From the NCBI GenBank assembly GCA_916700875.1, contig CAKAKS010000066.1, forward strand, positions 9,889,743-9,953,742: a DNA stretch of 64,000 nucleotides, given 5' to 3'. Every line of letters starts with the position of its first letter. The stretch's first letter is position 1. A program made the position numbers and the translations under genes. A model generated the notes under the pieces. It was not told the origin of the DNA. It did no database searches and saw only the letters and a list, made by a program, of their open reading frames with translations. Positions 1 through 13,340 of this stretch are shown piece after piece. Origin of the DNA: Sebastes aleutianus. Its lineage: Eukaryota > Chordata > Actinopteri > Perciformes > Sebastidae.

Positions 1-2440
1 CTGGCTCAGCAACATGTCTTACAGGAATACTTAATGAAAGAGAACCATCATTAAGGTTATTAGTTACACCTGTGCATTTCCTACACAGACAACACAGAGG
101 ATAGATGGTAAAGACACAACAGCTGTAGTGAACTACACTAGTGAAAGTGTGGGAACTCCAAAGCTGTCTACAAGATAATCACTAGTGCATTATTGATCTA
201 CTGATATTGCCATCATGAGGTGGAATTCAACAAAGTGAAAAGTGTTTACTGAAGTATAATCTGTGCCTCTGTAGGAATGGAGGGTTTTAAAGCAAACATC
301 CAAATGTACATCCATCATGGCAGTCTATGTTTGATTCCTGCCAAGTGAGGCGTAGATTTGTCCCATTTGATCAAAATGAAATTCTAGCGAAAAGTGTGGA
401 CACTCTCGCCCTAGACAGAGGACTCTAAATTTAATATAAGAAGAGGAAATGCTATTGCGCTGCACAAAGTTATTTTAACGTTGTTTGGCTTGTGTAACCA
501 AGCAGGACGCTTAAAAGAAAAACACATTCATAGCTTCTTGATCCTTCGCTTACTTCCCATTGCAATTAGAAGTCACCAACATCCAACGTAACCTGCTACA
601 GCTCATATAATCTCTAATTATTACAAAATATTGCAGATGGAATTCTTGTTATTATCAAGAGAGATAAAAAAAAAAATCAGAGTGGAGAAATATTCCCAGA
701 CAAACACAACCCTTTTGTCTTCAAAACAATTTCACATTTACTGTGGCCTGCTCAGGTGGTGGTCCTGCTGGCTAATGGGCCCCTATCAGGAGTTAATGAC
801 AGGGCTGGGGGACTGGAGACAAGTCAATTAGAGGGTTAACAGGGTGTAATCTGTAAAGCATTGGCCCACACACAAGCCAAACTGAATCCATAACGCTGAC
901 CTGGGGTCACTGGGTTCAACAGAGAATCTGTCTCCATCAGCTCAGCTTTATGACACCCACTTTCAATAGATAAGCAGACACACTCTCAATACTCCATACA
1001 GTATGTACAGTACTTGTCATATAACAATATCAATGTCTTGACACACTCCTTTATAATTACTGTGCTTATATTACAACAGTTGATTCAGATTTTAAAGTGG
1101 AGGAAGGCAATGTTTAGTAGCTGCACTAGCAAGAGCACACTGGATCAGACATAATTTTAAAGCTAAACAGAAGCTAAACTAAATTGTATTTTATTAACAT
1201 GGTTAATAAGAGGTCATTTGAACTTTTACATAAATAGCTGGTTCCACATTCAGACTGTAGAATGGAAAAATATGTTTAACTCCTCAAGCAGGCATAGAAC
1301 TATTTGTTTTTGGCCAGTTATGAGTATGCACTACGCAACAACTGAATGCATAATGTGCATAGGTGGTAAGAAGCACAATGTAAACTTCAGGCATTGCAGT
1401 TTTATAATGCTACAAGAATATCACAGGGAAAAGAAAGAACAAAAAACAATCTAAAAATAAAACAACACATAATTATTCAACTTTTAGACTCTTTTCCCAC
1501 TGGGATATTCCCCCTGCTCTTGCATGCTTACACCATAACAGCATAATCAAAAATAGCACAGTCGCATGAACAAAGCAAATTATTCTCCCAGCTGGAGCAT
1601 AATTTGAGGGAAATTGAGTCTAAATAAAAAAAAGTGTTTACAGGCATTAAAATGTGGTACTGTTAAGTTTACAAAAAATATGACAAAACTGGTGCCATGA
1701 TTTATTCCACACTGGTAGTCTGTCTAGCAATATGGGGGAGTGAAAGGCAAATTTTGGGAACAGACAACAATTAACGGTAAATGTCAATTAGGTTTGGTCA
1801 CTGAGGTCTCAGCCTTTGGGTTTCTATTGACCCTGGGTAACACGTAGGGCTACTGCTGGTGCTAAACTGGTGTGAATGCCAAAGGCAGGCCATTCGATAA
1901 CTGCTGGTGTTTTCATCAATGTGTGTAACACTCACTGCCATTGGCCACATCTAGGAGGCTCAGCTGGGAATCTGGTGACGAGATGGGCCATATCGACTAG
2001 GCAATAACCCTGGGCCTGTTTATGACACTATCAATTCCCAGCTGTATTGATTTTCATTGCGGCTGCAAAAATACTCTTCAGTTGCACACCCAAACACATG
2101 ATAGCTGTGGAATCACACATGCACTCACAGAGAATGGTAAAAACAAACAAACAAAGAAAACCCCAATGGGCAAGTGCACTAAGGCACATGTGCACACTAT
2201 GATTGAAGACCTTTGTGCAACTATAAACAAATATTCAGGCGCATACACACACACACACAAACTCATAAATGGCGGTACGTCAGCAGTGAGAGCAATCAGT
2301 CTGGGGCTGTTTGGTATCAAGGCCACATGACAGCCAATAAATTAACTATGATTTGCTCCCACCGTGTCATGGCTGAGGTTTTAGCCCCCACATCAACTAC
2401 TCTGGCTTTTCAAAGACTCAAGAACTCTGCATGTGAGTCT
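1..2440. other. Unique AT-rich DNA, candidate first intron of taok3
   Basis: No coding exon, RNA gene or recognisable transposon is seen here. Open frames are short and unlike known proteins. A short CA run lies near 2243-2260. The stretch lies inside the proposed first intron of the minus-strand gene that starts near 16.7 kb. This assignment is an inference from human synteny, not from coding sequence. Confidence 0.4.
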
Positions 2441-2442
2441 TA

Positions 2443-2729
2443 AGCTGGGGACACACCAACACGACATCAGAGAACTAGTAGCGACGAAGGCCGCCTATTG
2501 GGTCGCCTCACGTTGTTTTGGCCGACAAGTTGCACCCGAACACACCGCAAAGACTACAGGCGACGGCCAGTTAGCATTCAACATGCTGAATCGGCCCGAG
2601 GGAACTCCAACACGGGCATACTAGAGCCGACGATGCGGGATACACCAAAAAAAAACAACTAGACTGACAGACGCTCACTGACGGCCCAAAACTGTCCGAC
2701 GGTCTACCGTCGGCTTAGTGTGTCAGGGC
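2443..2729. mobile_element. Non-autonomous DNA transposon fragment with imperfect TIRs
   Basis: The block is clearly richer in CG than its surroundings and is bounded by imperfect inverted ends: GGGGACACACCAA on the left and TTAGTGTGTCAGGGCC on the right, whose complement reads GGCCCTGACACACTAA. A short internal palindrome near the right end (CCGACGGTCTACCGTCGG) adds fold-back structure. The layout fits a short non-autonomous cut-and-paste element. I recall sequences with this terminus as common in fish genomes but cannot name the family. No transposase frame is present. Confidence 0.45.
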
Positions 2730-3078
2730 CTTTAGAGGAGACTTGTGCTGAGAGAGTCCTAGCCGTGTCCCTGACACCACAGTAACAAGTGCTGGTGGTC
2801 AAATGCCTACACCGGCTAGTGAGTCATCCTGCTGCTGTAGCCCCATTCTGCTTTCCCACAAGGCCATGCAAAATGCATGACAGTAACAAGGAATGTTTGA
2901 AAGAAAATGTGCAAACACACATAGGCCATGCACGTGTACATAGCCACACACATACACAGAGAATACATGTAATCATTACACAAAGTGCTATAGTCATTTA
3001 ATCAGCAGTGAGTGTGCATAGACATACACACAGGCTTCTACTCGTGGAAGTACACACCAGCTGATCTAGTTTCAGCTC

Positions 3079-3081
<3 letters not shown>

Positions 3082-3120
<39 letters not shown>
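3082..3120. repeat. (TG)n microsatellite
   Basis: An uninterrupted TG dinucleotide run of about 39 bp, followed by a degenerate tail (CGTGTTTGTATGTG). Confidence 0.95.
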
Positions 3121-3124
<4 letters not shown>

Positions 3125-3126
<2 letters not shown>

Positions 3127-4754
3127 TGTATGTGTACATAGGGAGGGCTGAGCATAGAGTGAAGTGCTACTCTAAAGCCCAACAGGATTTTCCAATCAAG
3201 AGCAGCGGAAAGATTAATAGAGGCCTATTGCATGTTCTGTAGTGAAAGCAGCGCAAAAGAGAAATTATTAGGACATGCAGCTGCCACTTGCTGAGTTTTT
3301 TTTTATTATTATGAAATATTAAAGAGATTCAAATTAACAGACAGGCTGAGCTGCCATTAGCTCAAGTGTGAGTGGTGCTCCAGTGTCATGAATGGCCGAG
3401 TCGAGCTACTACTGTCCTTGCACATGATGTGTCAACCGTTCCCAGATAGGTTGAGTGAAATCAGGTTTCCCCTCATTCTGTGATCTGGTGCCAGAGACTG
3501 AGAGCAAAGATTTAGACCCCTTGAGGAAGTATCTAAATCTTTTCGACGGCCTTCTTTCCTTAATCTGCCGAGCAAGGTTTGCCGAATTCAGAGCAATACC
3601 GACTGCCCTCCAGACAAAGCCAAAGCAATGAACATGAGTCCACTCTAAATCTCTCAGCTCAGTGAATGGATTCCATGTAGGATGCCTCTGCTGGGTGGAT
3701 GAGACACCCTCTCTGACTTTCTCGAAGGCCGTTTTCTTGGAGGGAAAACGATGATGTCATGCAATCATTCGCCGGGGCCTCACGGGATGACGGGGGATGT
3801 TGTGATTCAGGGTTATACATTTATGGCTAGGACTCCCACAGCTGTCAGCCTCGTAATAGACTGGATAAAAACATCCTGCAACCACTAGTGTATCACAGGG
3901 AGCCATTTTCTGAGGGAGCCTGTAGCTTTCAGATGACCGTGAAGAGAAGAAGACAAAAGAATTGGGGGGTGGGGGGGGTTGTGTCAAAGTCTTCAAATGC
4001 TTCCAGAGAAAAATACCACAAACCTCACCTTGCTCACTGAATGCTAACATGACACATTTCCTCAATTGTTCTCATTTGATCAGTGTCAAAGTCGACACGG
4101 AAATAGCTTGATCATCACAGCACTTGAGAAGTAAGGTGGTGAGTAATTTGACTCATCTAGCCATCACACCTCAATGAATGCGACACAGCAAGAGAAGCCC
4201 AAGCATGCTAACCTACAACCCTTTCCGCTCCTCTGCCTCTTACAAAGAAAAGAGAGAATGATCAGCCAAAATGAAAGAGAAAGATAGAGGGAGGAAATTT
4301 AGCAGAGGAAACCCCAAAAAGGAAATATGCATCTAGGCCACTGAGTCATTTCCCTTGTGCTTTGCCTCTTCCTCTTCTTCTTTTTCAAATATACACTGAC
4401 AGTATAAATTATGTACATCATCACTGAGGTTTACACAGAGTGGGAGAGGGCCCATGGGTTTTAGGACTTAGCATTTCAGCTTTTTATCCCCTGTAAAGTC
4501 TGCCCGCAATTAGTTTGGGAATTAATTCAGGCTCAGAACTTAGCCTCCCCCTTCCTCTTTTAGATCTACTGATTCATCCAAGCCTCTTTTACACACACAA
4601 AAAAAGAGAGGGTAAGTAAAAAATAAAATATCTGCCCTGTGGAGGATAGATTTTACCCACACATATGACTTAGTAAAGTAACACCAACATTATAGTAATG
4701 TGGTTTAATACAAGTCACTAAACTAAACTACATGTTTGCTAATTCCAGCCTCAA
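3125..4754. other. Unique non-coding DNA with a short G-run
   Basis: No gene or repeat family is recognised. A G-rich tract (TTGGGGGGTGGGGGGGGTTG) at about 3961-3980 stands out and could form a G-quadruplex on this strand, although the loops are very short. The rest is ordinary intronic-looking DNA within the proposed taok3 first intron. Confidence 0.4.
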
Positions 4755-5640
4755 GGCCTTTTCACACCGGGGACACAAACGGAAATATTAAATAGTCGTT
4801 GCCGATTTTTCGCATTTTAAACCTTTCACACCAAGGCTGAAACAAATATTTGCGTTCTGTGCACTCCACCGAAAATTAAAGTTTCGCACCGTCACACAAT
4901 CATCGATGCATAAGTTGTTTTTACTATAATAAACCCACACTCAACTCTATGCACTGGAGACGAGCTAGTTATTATTCCAAGTGGGCAGGTTTGTTACATG
5001 TGGTCGCATTTCCTATGAAGCATGTTATTGTAACGAGTGTAAATGCTGAGCTTACTGCACTGATTTTCATCATTCATGACTGGATTGGATCATATACAGC
5101 CGATGTGTTTATTATACGTGATACATGGCCTTTAATACAAGGCTTTATAGTCAGTTTATAATGGTCAGCTAACCTCCAGGGCTCTGTAGATTTCTCAAGG
5201 AAAGACAGTGAATTCATATGCTTCAATTGCTGGTAATAACAACAATAGGCTAATAATAATAATAATAAGGCTGTACCAGATAGTTTGAAGCATCAGAGTT
5301 TCATTCATAACGTTGACATTGTAATTATTATTACTAAATAACTTGCAGGAACATTGCATGAAATAGTCCACCTTCTCTCTCCCTCACACACACACACAGA
5401 GCGACTTGCCAGCTGGCACACACCTGTAACGGGGCAGTCTAGCAGCAATCAGTTCCATCCATAAACAGAGTTATGACTTTGACTTCCGAAAATCTATTGA
5501 TCCTGTGAGCAAACATTATTAGTTTGTTGGTTGGTTTGTTTTTATCGGCATCTGAAATTCACAGAAATCAAAACAGCTGCGGAAAAAAACCCATTGCATC
5601 GCGAAATACGATAGTTTCAGATTCGGTGTGGATAGGCTCA
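4755..5640. mobile_element. Probable non-autonomous DNA transposon (CACACCG ends)
   Basis: The left end reads GGCCTTTTCACACCGGGG. The right end, at about 5622-5640, is TTCGGTGTGGATAGGCTC, whose complement GAGCCTATCCACACCGAA pairs with the left end over most positions. The interior has no transposase frame; it carries a TAA run (5246-5268) and a CA run (about 5385-5399). The size, roughly 0.9 kb, fits a degenerate non-autonomous element. No clear target-site duplication was found, so the boundaries are approximate. Confidence 0.4.
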
Positions 5641-6123
5641 TAGAGTTAGATGGGATTGAATTTTTTAATTTACGTGTTATTTATTTGCACAAATAATGCG
5701 TGTTTGGTCTAAAAAAGGCCTTTAGAGTGGGTATGTGTGAGAGATGGTCAGGCCAATTACATAAAAAAGAATCAATGTGAATCAATATGCCAACTGTAGC
5801 CAAAGTGTCGGGTCTTTAAAACCCCAGGCACTGAAGTATTGATGAGTTTTGTTAAACAACTACCCAATAAAAACAGACCTGACTACAGGCAACACTTTGG
5901 CTGGGATAGGCCAGGCTATGTCAAATAAAGATCCCCCTTCCTGTACCAGCACTTACTGTAAAGTAACCTGCTGATCCTCCAATGCAACCATGCTATCAGT
6001 ACAACTTGTCTTGTTGTGCAAAAGTCTTCCCTATATGCATATGAGTGATTGTCCCAGACATGAATGAACCTTATAATCTTCTTCAACCAACCCCCAGTCA
6101 CAAAAGACAGGGAAATCTTCAAT

Positions 6124-6260
6124 AGGGCTGCAACTAATGATCAGTTTAATTATTTATTGATAAGTCTTTTTTATCAATTAAAAAGTTGGTTGGTCAACAC
6201 AATGTCACAAAAATCATGACAAAATGGTTTGGTGAGCCGACAGTGGTTTCTTCAAATTGA
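6124..6260. mobile_element. Truncated teleost MITE, 'AGGGCTGCAACTAA' family
   Basis: It begins AGGGCTGCAACTAATGATCA, continues through an AT-rich TTATTTATTGATAAG-type segment, and fades near 6260. This start is the hallmark of a very abundant teleost MITE, probably hAT-derived. A longer relative is at 33764-34084 and short pieces are near 18.4, 18.8 and 27.5 kb. The far end is not recognisable, so the copy looks truncated. Confidence 0.6.
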
Positions 6261-9200
6261 TTGTTTTGTATTTATTAGTTAACTGGCTGAGAAGTTCAGT
6301 TTTTCACTCTGAGAGACATGTAGAAAAATAGATGTTGTAGGAACGAGCCAGGTTTCATATTTAAAGAACAGTGTCAGTCCAACAACTAGATCACCCTGCT
6401 GCCTGCACTTTTTTATTTATTCTGCTGTTTTCCCTTCATTTCAAATATTCACTGTTGCTTCAGGCTTACTGATCCTGGTGGGATCTATTAACTTCTGCAA
6501 CCTCTCAACAACCCGGCTCTTTGGGAAATGGAACAGTGATTTGAGAGCAGTCACCAGTTCCTTCCAGTATATTTTCACTATCACTACATCCTCCACTTTA
6601 GCGGCGAAGTCTGATCTCACCACAAGTAAACACAGATCAGACTTACAACAGTCATGTGTGAGGAAGTATCAGAATTCAGCCCCAGTTTCTTTAATTTTCC
6701 CAAAATGCTGTGGATTTTCTGATGCTACTGTACAACTGAAAAGTCTTAATTCCCGTGTCCCTCTAGACTTAGGTGCAATCAACAGTTTAAAAAGCAAATC
6801 AATGAATGACTGCTTAATCATGCTGTACAGTGATCATAAGGTGTGTCAGCAATAAAATCCAGCCTGTGATTATTGGTGAGAACAGTAACTTGAACCTTGA
6901 CATCTAATCTGACAGTATTATTGGCCTGCTTCCTGCTCATTTACTGTAAATTGGTGAAAGAATAATGGGCTTTCCTATCTGACATGGCCCCTGTATCACA
7001 CCAGGAAACAATAGCTGGACAAGGGTCATGCTGTCTATGAAAAACCAGGAAGGGCGTGTGCATGCATCGGCATCTTTGATACTCTCACGGCCTGATGATT
7101 TAACCATTTCCTGACTTGCCCTCTGGGATGATATCATCCCTGCAATTATCCCAGGGTTCGTGGCCTCCTGGCTTTGCAGTGCAGCACATCTGGTTCATTT
7201 GTGTTTGTGCATGATGAGAGAGGAAACGTGAACAAGAATGAGTAGTGGGGCGGGGTGTTGACTTGCAGAGTTTCCTCCAAGTCACAGTTTAATTGGACAA
7301 TTGTTCAGTTCAACCTCGGGCTCTCTGGGTTCACAAAGGCATACATAGCTGTCCAAGCATGGACTATTAAGCAAGAAAAGGGTGGCAGAAGTAGTAGCTT
7401 TGTTGCCTTCTTTTTCCTCATGAGAAACTCCTATGTTCCCTAATGCAATATGACACACCATTCACATCCTGTCTGATGAATCAGAGATAATGGCAGCAAC
7501 TATGGGAGGAGGCTGAAATACAAGAAAATAGCTGAGTTGTCCAATGGTTAAAACGTGCAACCTCCATAAATAGCCTTGATGTTGTCTTGAACTATAAATT
7601 ATTGGTGGGGAATCCTACGATAGACATATTCAGCCAGGCCGAGCCACAGACTTAACTAAAAAATACAAAAATTTAAGTCACATTTAGCCTGATTCACTGC
7701 TGGCTGGCGAGAGCGCGACACAATCTCCCCCAGATTCATCAGAGGCAAATCTCCACTTGACCCAATGGAGGCAGTCCAGTCACAGCATTAGGGCTGCATA
7801 GAGCTTGGGCAGAGGCCTAGTTTCTCTTGGGACTGGGGGGATGGGGTGGGTTTGGCACATACTCTGGGAGCCCGACAGATGAGGAGTTATCAAGCATTTA
7901 CGTCAGACCAAAAAGGTTCAGTGCGATCTTGCCAGGCGACATCACCCTTAAAAGCCCTGCATCGTTTGGTAATGCTATGGACTGAAAGCTTGTCAACAGT
8001 CGTTAAATAATACCAATATTGGCAACAGTGCCCACTGATGCGCTGCCATGAAAGCGCTCAACCAACACACCAGTGAAATGTGCTCTGCAATGACACTTTA
8101 AAAGAAATGAAAGGCAGTTTCGGAAACATGTTCTAAAGGCGCCGAGTAGAAATTATGATGTAGAACTGTGAGACACAAAAGCGCTTTGGGCAGGCAAAGG
8201 AAGCTCCCAAAATAGAGCAGTGTGGTGCAGTGTATTACCTCACCCCCACTCACATAAGCAAATGTGTCCATCACAATCATGCATCCTAAGCCTTGCTGAC
8301 ATGCCCCACTCTGCTAAGCTAGCAGCGCGGCACATACTGGAGTTTTCCCAGCCGCTTGCATACAGGGGAGAGTCAGCAGAACGGACGCAAATTGTAGGCC
8401 TATGACATGACACTTTAAATTTTTTAAAAGACGCCTATTACAGTGAACCATGTAGTTCTAAAAATACTCCAGCCTAAACCCTTTCCTTCATTCTGCTGTG
8501 CTAAATTAAGCCCTAGACCCAGGAGGGGTGGTGGTGGGCAGAGATAAGGCAAGCCAGCCATCAGCAATGGTGATGTCTCTTTGGGTGATGATGATGGCTG
8601 CTCTTAATTCCCCAGCACTTCAGCTTGGCCTAGTCATGGAAGAGCAGAAAGAGGCTTGCAGATTTCACAGGAGAGCTGGAGACAGATGTAGCCGGACATA
8701 ATGGGGGTTGAAAAAAGGGGAGGGGGGGCAAACTCATGGTCACAGCTGCAACCTCGCCAGAGGATTGGAGGCGCGCGTCTAATGAAGGGTTGTAATCAAG
8801 TCGCTCATACTAACCTCCCACACCCAGCAAGGCCGACTTGCCAAAATGCCTCTCTTATGACAGAGGGTTTAGTATGCTTGAGGAAGAAAACAATGAGAGG
8901 AAGAACACTCCATGTAATGCACAAGATACAATGACGTGTTTAACTACCAATCTGTTCTGCATTTTGGCATATAACATATCTGTATTGCGTGCGGTAAACA
9001 AGTCAAGCCAGATGTCACGCTAGCAGAGAGCCTATGAAAGGTGTGAAAAATGAAAAAAAGATTAGACCTGCCAGGTGAATAAAGGCTGGCATGTGCCTCC
9101 AGACACGAGCCTACATTTAAAATGCCACAATAAATGTCTTTTAATGTACTTCAATGGATGACAGCCGGATCTTTACCAAAGATCTAAACTGGTTGGTCAG

Positions 9201-11020
9201 ACAAAGACAATTTTCAGCAGTGCGAGGTGGCGAGTGAACAGCAGAAGTGGCACAATCACTAGGGAGGCATTTGTTGATGAGACATCTGTTGGGCCGTGAC
9301 TTCCTCCCCTCCGAGACTGCTTTCAGTAGACCAAGGCCATGACTCAGGTCTGCACCAGCTGCTGGGCCATGACTAGATCCATTTCACATTTTTCCCTGTG
9401 ACTCCTATCATGGTTAGGGGTGCAAATACACAGTTTCCATCAAATCCAGAAGTAAATGCAGATGAAAGAGTGTCTGATTACGACTTGGCCTTTTGGGCTT
9501 TCATGGACTTGGACCAACAGATAGATGATTAAAAAGACATTTTGCTTAGGAAGTGAAGTTTTTCACACATTTAATTAAATTGAGAAGATAGATGGTTGAG
9601 TCTATCTTGGTTACAAACACTGCCTTGGTGCCCATCAGAAGAAGGCTTAGGGATGCACCCGCTGTGATGAGCATGGGCATGTGCATGCAGTCCTCATGAT
9701 TGGGTAATTAATTTAACTACTGCTACTGCAGATTAATCCTGTTACCAAATATCTGTACTGGTTCTCTCGCTTGCTGGCTTCACAAGACCATGATCTTGCA
9801 GCGGTGCAGAGTTTTGCTGTCTTTTGAAATCATCATTAAAAGCAGTACGCATTAACACATCTGCTAGTAGAGGAGAGGTGGGGGTAGTGAGGGCATAATT
9901 CTCCTTGTCATCTGAGACAGCATTCCTATATTAGACATGCTAAACCAGATCACTGCAGAACATTAAGCCTGACAGCAGCGCTTTAATATTTGATGCACTC
10001 TGCTACTGTGGCATAAACCACCAAACTGCTGTAGCACAGGCTAAACTGACAATTCTCTGATATATTCTTCCAAAGTCACGCTTCCATCACATGGAAGTGG
10101 GGAAAAGTTCATCGCTTTCAGCAGAGAGTTGTGAAAGATGCTGAGATGGATTAGTCAGCAGGGAGGAGAAATGTACGGTTTTTCACTGGTGCTTTCAACA
10201 GGTTGCCCTAGATGCAAAACAAAACCTGCCAAGACTTTCTCTACTGGCATCAAGGGTTCCAACTTTTGGAAAATATCATAATGGCTGTCTTACAGATATG
10301 TAGAGCTGACCTAGCACACAGCCAGTAAACTCATTACAGGGCTGGTGGAAAGCTATGAGACATATATGCCTACCAGCGGGCCTGTCACGGTTCTTCGACA
10401 GCAGAGCAGGTAAACTTGTTAACTTTGACATCCACATGACCCCCCGACAAGAGGAGGGGGAGGAAGGAAGAGTCACAGACTGGTAAGACATCACTTACTA
10501 AGTCATAGCAGGGACAGAGGAGGCTGTCCGAAGTTTTCAGTGCTAATTAAAATAGGCCCAGGTTCTGTAAGGCCAAAAGCCTGCATGTATGCTTTCTGCT
10601 TGGTCTTAAATTAGATAAGTCAGGATTCAACTGAGACTGACAAGAGATTGCATTAGGCACCGCAGCACATTAGTAGAGCTGTGAAGCAGAAGCTAAAACA
10701 GGCACATAGAGGTCACACCAACAATGTAACTACTTTCGCCTGTTTTACAGTGCGGCTAGAAACTGCTGCAGCCTTTATAACAATGACATGTAGACAGGCA
10801 TTCTGCAGACACAAGAAATGTTGGTGATTAAGGAGCAGAGCTGTGAAGTTAATGTAATAATTTACAGCTCCCATGAGGACAAATTCACTCATCAGGGTCA
10901 GAGGTTAGGCTCAGCAACAGAATAACAGACTCAAACGCTCTGCAGCATATTGGATACGTGCCACCATGTGGGTTTGAATCTGGTCACTAAATTTGGGGAG
11001 ATGTCCTTCACACTGTTCTA
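6261..11020. other. Unique non-coding DNA, no gene recognised
   Basis: About 4.8 kb without recognised exons, RNA genes or transposon termini. Open frames here are under 130 codons, lack recognisable motifs, and are not flanked by splice signals that join them. Base composition is mixed, with no CpG island. Conserved regulatory elements are possible but cannot be told apart without alignment. Confidence 0.5.
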
Positions 11021-11024
11021 TACT

Positions 11025-11335
11025 AGGGGCGGGGGAAAAAAAATCTATTCATATATGTATTGCGATTGTTTTTTTAACGATTTTTTAAAGCCAGAATAGA
11101 TTTATTTGATTAATTTGAGTCACTTGTGGTATGTAAACGAAACCAGACCAGAAACCAGACAACGCTGCACATGTGTTGGTGCGTTTACCCGCGTTACCCG
11201 TCAACATCACAAACGAATGTGCAAATTGATTCAACTGACAAAGAACCAGATGAACAAAAAACAAAAAGGAAATTTGTGAAGTCTTTGGAGGCGAAATATC
11301 CCGGCATCTTTGAGCTGGACGGAAAATGACTGATC
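11025..11335. mobile_element. Degenerate hAT-like element, copy 1
   Basis: It starts GGGGCGGGGGAAAAAAAATC and continues with ATTCATATATGTATTGCGAT and a poly-T/ACGATTTTT segment. A related start recurs at 11843. The rest carries a short open frame (11126-11329) with no recognised domain. This opening is typical of a teleost repeat that I associate with hAT elements; the class assignment is from memory only. Confidence 0.4.
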
Positions 11336-11842
11336 ATGTAGAGTCAGTGATGAAAAAATGAGGTTTCAAATGATGACATCATTTAATTGGTTCAAGTGAC
11401 ATAATCGGCAAAGCCTTGAATTTTTTATACAACAATTTCTTCTCGTTGTCAGCCCCCGAAAAAGTGTATTCTGACAATTTGCCTTAAGTCTAATCTTGAA
11501 CCCGATTTAAACCAGTCATGTGTGCAAATGGGATCCTGCCTTTAGTGTGAACATGGCCTCAGTGTGAGCATGTCTGGCGCACACCCCCACCCACCCCCTG
11601 TCTCTGACAGCCACATCAGCCAATTGTCAACAGCAGCTGATGTGTCCTTCCCCAGTGCATCCATCAGCGTGCACACATCCACACACACAACACTGGTACT
11701 CAAAGGGATTTGTGCAAATTCATGAGAAGACCTCTGGCTAACGTCTCAATAATCTCTCACACAGCTCTATAAAAAGACATGACTGGTAGCATTATGCCTC
11801 TGCATGTAAAGAAAGCTTGTTGTCACATTATATATAGAGTAG

Positions 11843-12065
11843 TGTTGGGAAAAGTGATTAATTTTTTTACGATTTTGAAATTGATTTTGAAATGCCAGAA
11901 TCAATATATTTGCCTCATTTGAGGCTATGCGGAGGTAGAAGGAAGTTACCACTTTTATTGTTGTAGTCTGAGTAACGTGACGTCATATCCGTTCCTTATC
12001 CGTCAACCAAAACAAACCGCAGTCGGCCGCAGCGAGCCGAAACGACAAAGCAGAAAAAGGCGGAG
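11843..12065. mobile_element. Degenerate hAT-like element, copy 2
   Basis: It opens GTGTTGGGAAAAGTGATTAA followed by ACGATTTTGAAATTGATTTT and CCAGAATCAATAT, matching the layout of the copy at 11025 (AACGATTTTTTAAAGCCAGAAT). A CG-richer tail (CGCAGTCGGCCGCAGCGAGC) follows. No transposase frame is present. Confidence 0.4.
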
Positions 12066-12443
12066 GGTCCGCGTTAATATGCCCTGCATCCTCACATGTT
12101 AAATCCAAAGTGGTAAACACTGCACATAGAGTAAAGTATGGAAACACTTTGGGTTTCACACATTGCCAGGAAAAGCAGAGCTAGACATCACGGCTAAAGC
12201 TGTATGCTAACTCTGTTATGGAAAGGAAACGTTATGATTACGTCCGGTTTTCAAAATAAGGTGTTATATGATTATAATCACCAGAAGTATAAAAGATTAT
12301 ATGTCCCTATCAATTATTATATTTGACTAACTAGATATGGCTAACACATTTAGAACATCATAACCTGTGTATTATCAGCCTGCACAGTCACCCTTTCCTT
12401 ATCAGTCCAACAGCTTGGATGAGTGAAACATTTACCTGAAAAT

Positions 12444-12953
12444 AGGGTCACCAGATCCCAACAAATCAAATGTGGGACAAAGAGTATGTTTGTGTGGGAC
12501 AATGTGGGACACGTTACCAAGGCTGAGAGGTAGTGCAACATTTTTATATAATGTCTATCTAACTTAAATAATAAACATTTCTATTCTGCCCCTTATCTTG
12601 TAACATCTCTATGCTTTGCCAGAATGTATCCATAAATCGGCACATCTCTTTTTGAGTCGCATGTTTCTTGTGAGACTCACATGTACTGTGTCGCTTTATG
12701 TCGTATTCCCCCCCTGTGAAATTGAAAAATAACTGGCAAATTTCGCAAAAAACTCTTGTAAGTAGTCCTTGTTGTAGTTGCATTTGTTTTTCTTTGTGGT
12801 AGTTTCCATCATATTCAGCCATTGGATTAAAGCCAGATTTTAGAAAAGCGTCTGTCCTGCAGTGGTTTGACTCTTGAAATCTAGAAAATGTGGGACAGCA
12901 ACAACTGGGATAAAAATGCTGTGCAGTCCCTCGTAAAGAGGGACACCTGGTAC
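12444..12953 (-). mobile_element. hAT-type element with 8-bp target duplication
   Basis: The ends are AGGGTCACCAGATCCC on the left and GGGACACCTGGTAC on the right, whose complement GTACCAGGTGTCCC resembles the left end. The same 8 bases, CTGAAAAT, flank both sides (12436-12443 and 12954-12961). That is the target-duplication length of hAT transposons. The roughly 510-bp interior includes the minus-strand zinc-finger fragment listed separately. It lacks the RNase-H-like transposase core, so it is a non-autonomous deletion derivative. Confidence 0.65.
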
Positions 12954-13014
12954 CTGAAAATGGCCCAGTCAAAGTAAAATCACAAACGCTGAACTGCCCT
13001 ACAGTAGATGCCAT
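12559..13014 (-). pseudogene. Transposon-derived BED/C2H2-like zinc-finger fragment
   Basis: A 151-codon minus-strand open frame lying largely inside the hAT-type element. Its second half holds a C-x2-C-x15-H-x5-H pattern (Cys90, Cys93, His109, His115, in the context FCEIC ... KRH ... SHKKHA). Such a zinc finger is typical of the DNA-binding N-terminus of hAT transposases and genes domesticated from them. The frame starts outside the right terminal repeat, so the first 20 or so codons are probably accidental. No catalytic domain follows. I read it as a dead transposase remnant rather than a host gene. A small domesticated gene is possible, but I see no splice or promoter evidence. Confidence 0.5.
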
Positions 13015-13340
13015 GACTAATAAGGAAGTGTGTTACTTTCTGTTCCCTCTCTCGGTTGCTTGGTCAATATGTTGCAAATGAGCCTACTAGATACGGGTAA
13101 TGTGAACAAGGGAGAGGACTTGCACAACGGTCCTGTGCCCTTTGAACTGCTGCAAAACTGAAGTAGGTCACTGAAACTCTTGTAAAGTAAAGCTCACTTG
13201 TTTCCCTCAAAAGATCTCTTACTCAGCATTACGACGGAGTATTAGGGCCACATTGAGGGGAAAAAAATCTGAGATTTTGAGAATAAAGTCATACTATTTC
13301 AAGAAAAAAAAGTCGTAATATTACGAGAATAAAGTCATAA

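Noticed and set aside
2022..2330. Two overlapping opposite-strand frames
   Set aside because: They are driven by a CA run and simple sequence. No conserved motif.
3961..3980. G-quadruplex as a functional promoter element
   Set aside because: It lies deep in the proposed intron, away from any start site. A simple G-run is a sufficient explanation.
12010..12060. CG-rich patch as a second promoter
   Set aside because: It is short, lies within a degenerate hAT-like repeat and has no associated donor site.
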